The position numbers and the translations under genes were made by a program. This document shows positions 23,135 through 30,282 of a stretch of 36,364 bases of DNA, one piece after another. This DNA comes from Streptomyces harenosi (lineage in GTDB: Bacteria > Actinomycetota > Actinomycetes > Streptomycetales > Streptomycetaceae), in assembly GCF_011008945.1 (NCBI RefSeq), contig NZ_WYCT01000033.1, positions 1 through 36,364 on the forward strand. The letters are read 5' to 3'. The notes below the pieces were generated by a model. The model was not told where the DNA came from. It was given only the letters and a program-made list of their open reading frames with translations, and did not search any database. The stretch's first letter is position 1. Every line of letters begins with the position of its first letter.

Positions 23135-23266
23135 CGGGTTCAGGCCCGCAGCGCGTCCAGGCGTCCTGCGTGCGGTCGGCGGCACGGGTCAGGCCCTGCA
23201 GCGCGTCCAGGCGCCCTGCGTGCGGTCGGCGGCACGGGTCAGGCCCGCAGCGCGTCCAGGCGTCCT
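23135..23266. repeat. 50-bp tandem repeat built from the 3' end of the MarR gene
   Basis: Three units begin at 23135, 23185 and 23235, exactly 50 bp apart. The third is partial and is the real end of the MarR coding sequence (stop codon at 23239-23241 plus about 25 bases of coding DNA). The first two are near-identical copies lying downstream of the stop, differing by three or four bases including a one-base indel. The unit runs CGGGTCAGGCCC...GCGTCCAGGCG...GCGGTCGGCGGCA. It lies between two convergent genes. Confidence 0.85.
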
Positions 23267-23796
23267 TCGAGCTGGCCGAGCAGTTCCCCGAGCAGCGCCG
23301 CCAGCTCGTCGCGCCGCGGGCCGTCCATGCCGGACAGCACGGCGGTCTCGTAGGCGAGCTGCTCGGGCAGGATGCCGTCGACGAGGTCGCGCCCGGCGTC
23401 CGTGAGGCGGACGTGGGCGACCCGGCGGTCGCGGGTGTCGCCGCGGCGCTCGACCAGGCCGCGCTCGGTGAGCTGCTTGAGGCGCTTGGTGACGGCGGCG
23501 CCCGAGGAGAAGGTCTCGCGGGCCAGCTCCCCGGGGGTGAGCTCGTGGCCGGTGCGGCGCAGGGCCCCCAGCAGGTCGAACTCGGGGCGGCTCAGGCCGG
23601 CCCGGCGCAGCGGGGCGTCCTCGGCCTGCTGGAGGAGGGCGGCGCAGCGGTTGATGCGGCCGATGATCTCCATGGGACCGGTGTCCAGGCCGGGGCGGAC
23701 CGCCCGCCACTGCCGGACCACCGCGGCCACGGTGTCCCCCGCCGCCGCATCCGCCCCGGCGCCCTCGTGCACCGGGCGCCCACCGCTTGCCGTCAT
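23239..23796 (-). CDS. MarR family transcriptional regulator
   Basis: A 185-residue winged-helix regulator. The DNA-binding core is LSRPEFDLLGALRRTG...LTPGELARETFSSGAAVTKRLKQLTERGLVERRGDTRDRRVAHVRLT (about residues 69-135), with the DxRDRR wing. Flanking helices form the dimer interface. The ATG at 23796 overlaps the stop of the upstream FUSC exporter gene as ATGA, so exporter and regulator are made from one mRNA. That makes it the likely repressor of the exporter promoter at 25527-25550, responding to an aromatic acid or drug. Its 3' end has been copied twice downstream as a 50-bp tandem repeat. Confidence 0.9.
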   Translation of the reverse strand: MTASGGRPVHEGAGADAAAGDTVAAVVRQWRAVRPGLDTGPMEIIGRINRCAALLQQAEDAPLRRAGLSRPEFDLLGALRRTGHELTPGELARETFSSGAAVTKRLKQLTERGLVERRGDTRDRRVAHVRLTDAGRDLVDGILPEQLAYETAVLSGMDGPRRDELAALLGELLGQLEGRLDALRA

Positions 23797-25520
23797 GGCC
23801 GTACGTCCTCCGTCGTCGCGTCCTGGTCCGGCCGCGCCGCCCCCGCGTCGGTCCGGCGGCGGACCATGGCCGCGAGCGTACGGTGTCCGGCCTGCTCGGC
23901 GCGCACCACCCTCTCCTGGGGCAGCGCGCGCTGCCACCATTCGCCGGCCGCGGCGTCGGCGGTGGCCCGCAGCTCGACCAGCGCGCCGGCCAGGGCACGG
24001 TGGGCGGCGTCCAGGGCGCCGGGCACCGCACGGGGCTCGGCCAGCAGGCGGGCGGCGCGCTCACGGGCGCGGTCCACGGCGGCCACCGCCTGCTCGACGC
24101 GGTCGCCCGCGCGCCGGTTGGTGACGGCCACGGCGGCGGCGAAGCCGACCAGCGCGCCGACGAGGGTGTCGACGATCCTCTCGGTGATCAGCACCCCGGG
24201 TTCCTGGTAGCCGGTGAACTCGGTGATGAGCAGCGCCATCGGGGTCACGCAGAGGGTGCCGAGCCAGTAGTTGCGGCTGATGAGCGCCTCGGCCCCGAAG
24301 GCGAACAGCAGACAGCACAGGACCAGGGCGGCCTGGCCGAGGTGGGCCAGCGGGGCCACGGCGGCGAAGACGAGGGCTCCGCCCAGGTTGCCGACGACGC
24401 GCTGGACCGCCCGGCTCCAGGTGAGGGTGAGGTTGGCCTGGTAGAGGGCGGCGGCCGTGACCAGGGCCCAGTAGGGGCGGCCGATGCCGAGGGCGAGCGA
24501 GGCGTAACCGGCCAGGGCGCAGCCGAGGGCGGTGCGCACGCCGATCGGCGCCAGCGGGAGCAGGCGGTGCCACAGCGGCTCGGGCCGGGTGCCGAGTTCG
24601 GCCTCCACGCCGAGGAGTTCGTCCGCGGCGGCCCGGGAGTCGCCGGTCCGGGCACCGCCGGTGCGCGGGTCCCCGGTCCGGGGGACGCGGCCGGTGCCGC
24701 GCAGGGCGCGGGCCCAGGTGCGCAGCCGCTCGGGGTCGGCGTCGGCGGGCGCGGCGAGGGCGACCTCGGCGCGGACGACGAGCCGCTCCAGGGCGTGCCG
24801 GGTCGTGGCGCGGGCGCCGTCGGCCGGCAGCGACAGCAGCGTCTGCCAGGCGGCCTGCACGGCGGCGTATCCGGCGGCGCGCGCCGCCGGGGCGCGCCCC
24901 TCGCCGGCACCGTGCGCCGCGGCGTACGCGGCGGCGGCGTTCAGGGCGTGGGCGGTGGCGCGGCGCTCCGGGCCGGTGGGGCGCAGCAGCGCCGGCGCCA
25001 TGCCGACGAGCCATGCCCAGGCGCCCGCCGCGGCGGCCAGCGCCAGATGGCCCGGGACCTGGCCGAGGGTCTGCGGCGCGAAGAGGGAGGCGGAGCTGAT
25101 GAAGGTGAGGACGACGTTGCCGGGCGGGCCGACGCGGGTGGCGTCGCACAGGACCTTCTGCACGGCGGCCAGCAGGGCGCCGACGGTCACCAGCACGACG
25201 GCGTCGCGGGTGAGCGAGGCCGTGACCAGGGCGACGGCGACACCGCCGAGCATGCCGAGCACCACCCGGGCCAGGACCCGGGCGCGGGCGGCATAGGGGC
25301 GGTTGTGGGCGTACAGGGCGCACAGCGACCCGGCCATGGTGTACATGGCGAGGTCGAGCCGGCCGAGCGCCAGCAGGATCAGGTTGGGCGGGGCGACGGC
25401 GGCGACCACGCTCAGGGCGGGCTTGAACCAGATGTCGGAAGGGCGTCCGGGGCGCAGCACGCCGGCCAGCGGCAGGCGCCGGCGAAGCGGGGTTGCGGAG
25501 GTGGGGGTCGCACTGCTCAT
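23793..25520 (-). CDS. FUSC family (aromatic acid exporter-like) membrane protein
   Basis: A 575-residue membrane protein of the FUSC/ArAE family. It has the expected duplicated layout: an N-terminal block of hydrophobic helices (about residues 30-190), a soluble middle of about 150 residues, and a second helix block (about 325-460) containing the FUSC core GVRTALGCALAGYASLALGIGRPYWALVTAAALYQ. A cytoplasmic C-terminus follows. Known members export aromatic carboxylic acids, but the substrate here is unknown. ATG at 25520 directly follows a TAAAGT -10-like box, 6 bases away, so the transcript is probably leaderless. The downstream MarR gene overlaps its stop by 4 bases. Confidence 0.88.
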   Translation of the reverse strand: MSSATPTSATPLRRRLPLAGVLRPGRPSDIWFKPALSVVAAVAPPNLILLALGRLDLAMYTMAGSLCALYAHNRPYAARARVLARVVLGMLGGVAVALVTASLTRDAVVLVTVGALLAAVQKVLCDATRVGPPGNVVLTFISSASLFAPQTLGQVPGHLALAAAAGAWAWLVGMAPALLRPTGPERRATAHALNAAAAYAAAHGAGEGRAPAARAAGYAAVQAAWQTLLSLPADGARATTRHALERLVVRAEVALAAPADADPERLRTWARALRGTGRVPRTGDPRTGGARTGDSRAAADELLGVEAELGTRPEPLWHRLLPLAPIGVRTALGCALAGYASLALGIGRPYWALVTAAALYQANLTLTWSRAVQRVVGNLGGALVFAAVAPLAHLGQAALVLCCLLFAFGAEALISRNYWLGTLCVTPMALLITEFTGYQEPGVLITERIVDTLVGALVGFAAAVAVTNRRAGDRVEQAVAAVDRARERAARLLAEPRAVPGALDAAHRALAGALVELRATADAAAGEWWQRALPQERVVRAEQAGHRTLAAMVRRRTDAGAARPDQDATTEDVRP

Positions 25521-25526
25521 CCCTAC

Positions 25527-25550
25527 ACTTTAACAGGTGTTTTACTCGTG
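25527..25550 (-). promoter_or_regulatory. Leaderless FUSC promoter with tandem operator-like repeats
   Basis: Two adjacent 11-mers on the plus strand, TTTAACAGGTG (25529-25539) and TTTTACTCGTG (25540-25550), agree at 8 of 11 positions, in a strikingly AT-rich stretch. On the minus strand the first overlaps TAAAGT (25532-25527), placed 6 bases before the FUSC ATG as a -10 box. A MarR dimer here would block transcription. Confidence 0.45.
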
Positions 25551-25712
25551 AAATAAACTCCGCGGGACCGTGAGCCCTCCCGTGCCCCCCGCGTACATCC
25601 TTGCGCTCGCGTGCGCGCCGCACCGCCGGGGCAGCCCTTGACCGACCGTCGGGGACGGCGGCCGGGAACCGCCCCGGAGCGGCGGTCCGGCCTCGGGCGA
25701 GCGGGAGGTCGC

Positions 25713-26264
25713 ATGCACACAGGGGGGTCGTCCGGCTGGGCACTGGTGGCGCTGTGCGCGGCGGCCGGTGCCTACTGCCTGCTGCGGATGCGCGGCGGCG
25801 CCGGTGAGCAGCGCCGCGAGGCGGGCGGCGAGGCCCTCATGGGCTTCGGCATGGCGGCGATGGCCGTACCGCCCGCGGTCTTCACCCCTCCCCCGTGGAC
25901 GTGGGCGCTCCACGCGGCCGTGTTCGGCGCGGCCGGGCTGCACGCCCTGTGGGCGGCCCGGGAGAGTCCGCACCACCTGCACCATCTGGTGGGCGCGGGC
26001 GCGATGGTCTACATGGCGGTCGTGATGGCCGGCTCCCCCGCCCACGCGCAGGGCCACGGCCACGGCGGTCCGGGGCTCGCACCGCTGACCGGTGCGCTGC
26101 TGCTCTACTACGCCGGGTACGTCCTGCTCGGCGGCGTCCGCCTGGTACCGGCCGCCGCCTCGGCCGACGGCCCGGCCGCCGGGTGGGCCGGCCGGCCGGA
26201 ACTGGCGCGGGCGTGCCGGCTGTCCATGGGGATCGCGATGCTCGCCATGCTGCCGACGCTGTGA
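25713..26264 (+). CDS. DUF5134-like histidine-rich membrane protein
   Basis: A 183-residue integral membrane protein with about five hydrophobic segments: near residues 8-22, 42-56, 64-77, 88-103 and 125-142. Histidines cluster at membrane boundaries: SPHHLHHLVGAGAMVYM in the middle and HAQGHGHGG in a loop. This matches the DUF5134 type found in actinobacteria, function unknown. The His clusters could bind a metal such as copper; that is inference. ATG at 25713 has GGGAGG 5 bases upstream. The gene precedes an M56 metallopeptidase gene on the same strand, 140 bp away. Confidence 0.75.
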   Translation: MHTGGSSGWALVALCAAAGAYCLLRMRGGAGEQRREAGGEALMGFGMAAMAVPPAVFTPPPWTWALHAAVFGAAGLHALWAARESPHHLHHLVGAGAMVYMAVVMAGSPAHAQGHGHGGPGLAPLTGALLLYYAGYVLLGGVRLVPAAASADGPAAGWAGRPELARACRLSMGIAMLAMLPTL

Positions 26265-26404
26265 GGCCGCCGGCCGCGCCGGCGCGGCCACGGCGCGCGG
26301 CGACGGGTGCGGGATCCGTCGTCCCGGTCCACCGGAGCCGTTGTCTGCGTCACTTCGCCCGGCGGGGCGTACCGCCGGCGGCGCGGCGCTCATAGGCTGC
26401 CCCC

Positions 26405-27340
26405 ATGATCCTCCCCGCGGTCCTGATGCTGCTCGGTGCCCTGACCGCCGTCGTGGCTCCCCGGCTGCTGGCCCGGGCCGACTGGCCGGATCGCGAACCG
26501 GTCGTCGCCCTGTGGGCGTGGCAGTGCGTGGTGGCCGCCGTCCTCGTGTGCTGCGCGCTGTCGATGACGCTCAGCGCGGCGGCGGCCTGGCACGCGGTGG
26601 GCGGTCATGTCTTCGCCCCGGCGCCGCCCGCCGTCACGGAGGCCTACGTCCTGGGCACGGCCGGGCCGGGGGCGGCGGCGACCGCGGTGGCGCTGGCGCT
26701 CGGCGGGCTGTGGAGCGCGGCCATGCTGGCCCGGGAGGCCGTACGGGCCCGGGCCCGGCGCCGGCGCCGCCGGGCCGAACTGCGCCTGCGGGCACCGCTG
26801 TTGCCGGGCGAGGCGCCCGGGTCGAGCCCACTGGTGGTCCTGGAGGGCGAGCGGCCCGACGCCTGGTGGCTGCCCGGCACTCCCCCGCAACTGGTCGTCA
26901 CCACGGCCGCGCTGCGCCGGCTCGAGGGCCGGCGACTGGACGCCGTCCTCGCCCACGAGCGGGGCCACGCGCGGGCCCGGCACGACTGGCTGCTGCACTG
27001 CTCGGCCGCGCTCGCGGACGGGTTCCCGCAGGTACCGGTGTTCGCCGCGTTCCGCGACGAGATGCACCGGCTGGTCGAACTGGCCGCCGACGACGTGGCC
27101 TCCCGGCGCGTCGGCCGGCTCACGACCGCGCTGGCCCTGGTGGAACTCAACGAGGACCGGGGCGCCTTCGGCCCCTGCCCGGCCGCGCGGGCCCAGGTGC
27201 CGCAGCGGGTGCGCCGGCTCCTCGCCCCGCCCGGCCGGCTCCCGGCGGTCCGCCGGCTGCGCCTGACCGCGGCGGCGTCCCTGGTGCCGGTGGTGCCGGT
27301 GCTGGTGGCCTTCGTGCCGGGGCTGCGCGCGCTGGGCTGA
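26405..27340 (+). CDS. M56 family membrane zinc metallopeptidase
   Basis: A 311-residue membrane peptidase of the BlaR1/M56 type. N-terminal helices lie at about residues 3-20, 33-60 and 84-108. After a very basic stretch (RARARRRRRRAELRLRA) comes the cytoplasmic zinc-protease domain with HERGH (H184, E185, H188) and, further on, the presumed third ligand in LVELAADDVASRR. A last hydrophobic segment ends the protein. Unlike BlaR1/MecR1 it has no penicillin-binding sensor domain, and no BlaI-type repressor gene is adjacent. The ATG at 26405 has no Shine-Dalgarno sequence; TAGGCT at 26393-26398 is placed as a -10 box for a leaderless mRNA. Confidence 0.87.
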   Translation: MILPAVLMLLGALTAVVAPRLLARADWPDREPVVALWAWQCVVAAVLVCCALSMTLSAAAAWHAVGGHVFAPAPPAVTEAYVLGTAGPGAAATAVALALGGLWSAAMLAREAVRARARRRRRRAELRLRAPLLPGEAPGSSPLVVLEGERPDAWWLPGTPPQLVVTTAALRRLEGRRLDAVLAHERGHARARHDWLLHCSAALADGFPQVPVFAAFRDEMHRLVELAADDVASRRVGRLTTALALVELNEDRGAFGPCPAARAQVPQRVRRLLAPPGRLPAVRRLRLTAAASLVPVVPVLVAFVPGLRALG

Positions 27341-27418
27341 CCCGGCCGCCGGCCCGCCACGCGGCCCGCGGGCCTGCGGAAGTGGCCCGCGGACCCGGCG
27401 TTCGGCGAGGATCGCTCC

Positions 27419-28147
27419 ATGCACACCTCGCCCGCCGCCTCCCCGCCCCGCCCGCCGCGGTCCCGCGCCGCCGTCCGCGCCGCCTGGATCCTCGCCGCGT
27501 TTTCTGCGGCGCTGCTCCTCCTCGTCGCGGCCGAGTGGCGCCCGCTGATCGTCCTGGACGGCGACATCTCCCGCACCACGCACCGCTGGGCGGTGGAGGA
27601 AGAGGGCATCACCCGGGCCTTCCGCATCCTGACGGACTGGGTCTGGGACCCCTGGACGATGCGGCTGCTGTGCGCGGCGGTGGCCCTGTGGCTGGGTCTG
27701 CGGCACGCGGCGTGGTGGACGGCCGGCTGGCTGGCGGCGGCCTGCGTGCTGGGCAGTGTGCTGCAACAGGCGCTGAAGGCGGCGGTGGGCCGCCCCCGGC
27801 CGGTGTGGCCCGACCCCGTGGACAGCGCCCACTACGCCGCCTTCCCGTCGGGTCACGCCATGACGGCGGCGCTCGTCAGCGGTCTGCTGCTGTGGCTCCT
27901 CCACCGCCACCGCGCCGCCCGCGCGGTGCGCCTGGCCGCGCTGACCGCGGCCGTGGTCTCCGTGGCCGGCGTGGGCCTGACCCGGGTCTGGCTGGGCGTC
28001 CACTGGCCCTCCGACGTGGTGGGCGGCTGGCTGCTGGGCGGCCTGGTGGTGGCGGTCGCGGTCCCGCTGCACCGGCGGGGGCGGACGCAGGCGCCGCCCG
28101 CGGCCCGGAACGAGGAACTCCCCTCGCAGCGCGACCCGGCTCCCTAG
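27419..28147 (+). CDS. PAP2 family phosphatase
   Basis: A 242-residue membrane phosphatase of the PAP2 superfamily with about five or six helices. The three catalytic motifs are complete: KAAVGRPRP (KxxxxxRP type), PSGHAM, and TRVWLGVHWPSDVVGGW (RxxxxxHxxxD). It should dephosphorylate a lipid phosphate or pyrophosphate, such as phosphatidic acid or undecaprenyl pyrophosphate, at the outer membrane face. GAGGATCG sits just before the ATG and may serve as Shine-Dalgarno sequence or overlap a -10 box. It follows the M56 gene by 78 bases on the same strand and may be cotranscribed. It is convergent with the urea transporter gene. Confidence 0.9.
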   Translation: MHTSPAASPPRPPRSRAAVRAAWILAAFSAALLLLVAAEWRPLIVLDGDISRTTHRWAVEEEGITRAFRILTDWVWDPWTMRLLCAAVALWLGLRHAAWWTAGWLAAACVLGSVLQQALKAAVGRPRPVWPDPVDSAHYAAFPSGHAMTAALVSGLLLWLLHRHRAARAVRLAALTAAVVSVAGVGLTRVWLGVHWPSDVVGGWLLGGLVVAVAVPLHRRGRTQAPPAARNEELPSQRDPAP

Positions 28148-28178
28148 CGGGAGGACCCTCCGTCCGGCGCCCGCGCGC

Positions 28179-29201
28179 CTACGCGGAGGGCAGCGGCGCG
28201 GAGACCCGCCGGGGCGGGGCCGCCTCGCCCGGCCCGGGTCCCCGCCCGGTCAGGCGCGGGAAGGACCGGGCGGCGAGCAGGAAGCCGAACGTCGTCAGGA
28301 CGAACGGCCAGGTGAAGGCGTGGCCGCCGGCCGGGGCGAGCAGACCGGCGACCGCGGGTGTCACCGCCGTCGCGGTCGCCGCGCCGAGCAGCGCGTACAG
28401 CAGCGTGGCGCGCGTCGCCTCCAGGAACACACCGCACAGCGCGAGCGCCACGAGCACCCCGTTGCAGCCCAGCGTGCCGTCGGCGATCCGCGCGGCCGGC
28501 GCCCCGAGCGCCCAGGCGGTCAGAATGGCCGTCGCGCTGCCGCAGCAGGCCACCAGTGCCGCCACCCGGCTCGCCAGGAAGACGCCCGCCAGCAGCAGCG
28601 CCCCCACGTACCAGCGGTCCAGGAAGAAGACCTGGGAGACGTTGCGGAAGAACGCCCGCCACACCTCCTCCGGGCGCAGGAAGACCGGCCCCGAGGCGGC
28701 GCGGGGCAGCGCGGCGAGGCTGTCGCCGTGCGGCCAGATCCGCCGGAATCCGGGCGCGGCGACCGTCACCGCTCCCGCCAGCAGGCAGTACGGCAGGGTC
28801 AGCGACGGCAGGTCCCACACCCGCAGCAGCCGGACCACCGCGGCCGTGACGACCGTGACCACGGCACAGCCCGCCGCGGCGAGCAGCACCGTGGAGGGCC
28901 GGCCCGCGTCGAGGAAGACCGCGAAGCACAGCGCGACGAGGCAGGAGTTGAAGCCCTCCAGACCCGTCTCCACCCGGTCGCGGGCCACGCCCAGCAGACG
29001 CGCCGCCCCGGTGCCCAGGGCGGCGCCCCCCAGTCCGTACGCGCCGTAGCGCCAGTCCGCCACGCAGAGCGCCAGGCAGAACACGGCGCCCGACCACGCG
29101 TTGGCCAGGAACATCACCTGTGCCGGGCCGCGCAGCACCTGCACCCCGGCGCCCGGACCCGTCCGCGGACGCCGCCACCGGGCATCATCCGACCGTCGCA
29201 C
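28179..29201 (-). CDS. Urea transporter (UT family)
   Basis: A membrane protein of about 340 residues of the UT urea channel family. It shows the internal twofold repeat of that family: VLRGPAQVMFLANAWSGAVFCLALCV ... GLEGFNSCLVALCFAVFL in the first half, and VSQVFFLDRWYVGALLLAGVFLASRVA ... GTLGCNGVLVALALCGVFL in the second. The paired 'GxxGxNxxLVALxxxVFL' segments are the selectivity-filter helices. Its expected role is facilitated urea uptake. GTG at 29201 is the most reasonable start; ATG at 29258 lacks a ribosome-binding site. No urease gene is in the window. It is divergent from a TetR gene over 361 bp. Confidence 0.85.
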   Translation of the reverse strand: MRRSDDARWRRPRTGPGAGVQVLRGPAQVMFLANAWSGAVFCLALCVADWRYGAYGLGGAALGTGAARLLGVARDRVETGLEGFNSCLVALCFAVFLDAGRPSTVLLAAAGCAVVTVVTAAVVRLLRVWDLPSLTLPYCLLAGAVTVAAPGFRRIWPHGDSLAALPRAASGPVFLRPEEVWRAFFRNVSQVFFLDRWYVGALLLAGVFLASRVAALVACCGSATAILTAWALGAPAARIADGTLGCNGVLVALALCGVFLEATRATLLYALLGAATATAVTPAVAGLLAPAGGHAFTWPFVLTTFGFLLAARSFPRLTGRGPGPGEAAPPRRVSAPLPSA

Positions 29202-29562
29202 GTCCCGCTCACGCCCCCCAGAGAACGTTTCCACTAAGCGACATTTTCTTTCCGCCATACGATATAGCGTGCGGGGCCGGCCGGGCACAAGACGCGAGGG
29301 CGCACACGAAAGTCCCCGGGGGGCGAACCCACGGGCGGGGGACGGAGAAGGAGGGGGCGCGAAGAAGGCGCGGCGGGAGAGGAGAGAAGGGGGAGACCGG
29401 CCGGAGGGCGGAAGAGGGCACGCGGACAGGCCGGGCCGCCGCCTCGGACGATCCCCCGCGTCGCCCGAGGCGGACGGCATCCCGGACCAGGCCCGCCAGG
29501 GGGCCGGACCGGATGCGTTGAGTATAGTTGGCTGGCAGCCAGTCAACGCAGGAGTTTCCAGG
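29202..29562. promoter_or_regulatory. Control region between urea transporter and TetR genes
   Basis: Near the transporter the sequence is AT-rich, with TATATC/TATCGT at about 29259-29268 as a possible minus-strand -10 box. A GTCGC-N6-GAAAC stretch at 29242-29227 loosely resembles half of a GlnR box (one mismatch). In the middle, 29336-29396 is a polypurine tract broken only by single C's. At the right end lie TATAGT (29523-29528), the TetR-type operator and an AGGAG ribosome-binding site. No gene is visible. Confidence 0.5.
29527..29547 (+). promoter_or_regulatory. TetR-type 21-bp palindromic operator
   Basis: Arms GTTGGCTGGC and GCCAGTCAAC flank a central A; nine of ten base pairs are symmetric. 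It begins inside the -10 box TATAGT (29523-29528), covers the presumed transcription start, and ends before AGGAG at 29549. This is the classic position for autorepression by the TetR protein encoded just downstream. Confidence 0.75.
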
Positions 29563-30282
29563 ATGTCCCCGCGCAGCGCCTCGGTCAATGAAGAGTTGCG
29601 GAGGCGTTCGAAGGAGCGGCTTCTCCAGGCCGCCGTGGAACTGGTCGGCGAGCGCGGCTACGAGGCGACGACGCTCGGCGACATCGCCGACCGGGCGGGT
29701 TCGGCGCGCGGGCTGGTGTCGTACTACTTCCCCGGCAAGCGCCACCTCGTCCAGTCCGCCGTGCACCGGCTGATGCACCGCACGCTGGAGGAGGCGCTGG
29801 AGCGGGAGCCGCACGCCGAGGACGGGCGGGAGCGGATGGCACGGGCCATCGACGCGATCCTGGGACTGGCCCGTGACCGGCCGGTGCTGATGCGCCAGCA
29901 CATGGCCGGCCTGCTCCAGGCCGAGGGTTTCGTCCCGTGCCCGGAGCAGCGGCGCCTGGCCGAGCTGCTGCGGGACACCGTCGCCCGGCACGGCTCCTGT
30001 GACGTCGACAGCGACTACCCCATGCTGCGCGCGCTGCTGATGGGGGCGGTGTACGCGGCGCTGGTGCCGGGTGTGCCGATGCCCGTGCCGGTGCTGCGGG
30101 CGGAGCTGTTCAAGCGCTACCGGCTCGACTGGGAGATGGGCGTCCCGCCGGACGCGGGGGCGTCCGGCGGGACGTGCGACAGGGATCTGTCACGGTTCTT
30201 CGCGACCGGGACCGCACCGGAGTGCCGGCCGGCCGGTCACCGGGACGGCCGGCCGAGCGGTCCGCACGGTCAGTCGAAGTAG
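29563..30282 (+). CDS. TetR/AcrR family transcriptional regulator
   Basis: A 239-residue TetR regulator. The DNA-binding domain covers residues 10-65, with the helix-turn-helix TTLGDIADRAGSARGLVSYYFPGKRHLV at about 36-63. The ligand domain follows, with a Cys in FVPCPEQRR. The last 45 residues are low-complexity and probably disordered. ATG at 29563 has CAGGAG 8 bases upstream. Its operator at 29527-29547 overlies its own promoter. The divergent urea transporter is the nearest possible target, about 325 bp away. Its stop codon lies within the end of the convergent LVIVD gene, a 13-bp overlap. Confidence 0.9.
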   Translation: MSPRSASVNEELRRRSKERLLQAAVELVGERGYEATTLGDIADRAGSARGLVSYYFPGKRHLVQSAVHRLMHRTLEEALEREPHAEDGRERMARAIDAILGLARDRPVLMRQHMAGLLQAEGFVPCPEQRRLAELLRDTVARHGSCDVDSDYPMLRALLMGAVYAALVPGVPMPVPVLRAELFKRYRLDWEMGVPPDAGASGGTCDRDLSRFFATGTAPECRPAGHRDGRPSGPHGQSK

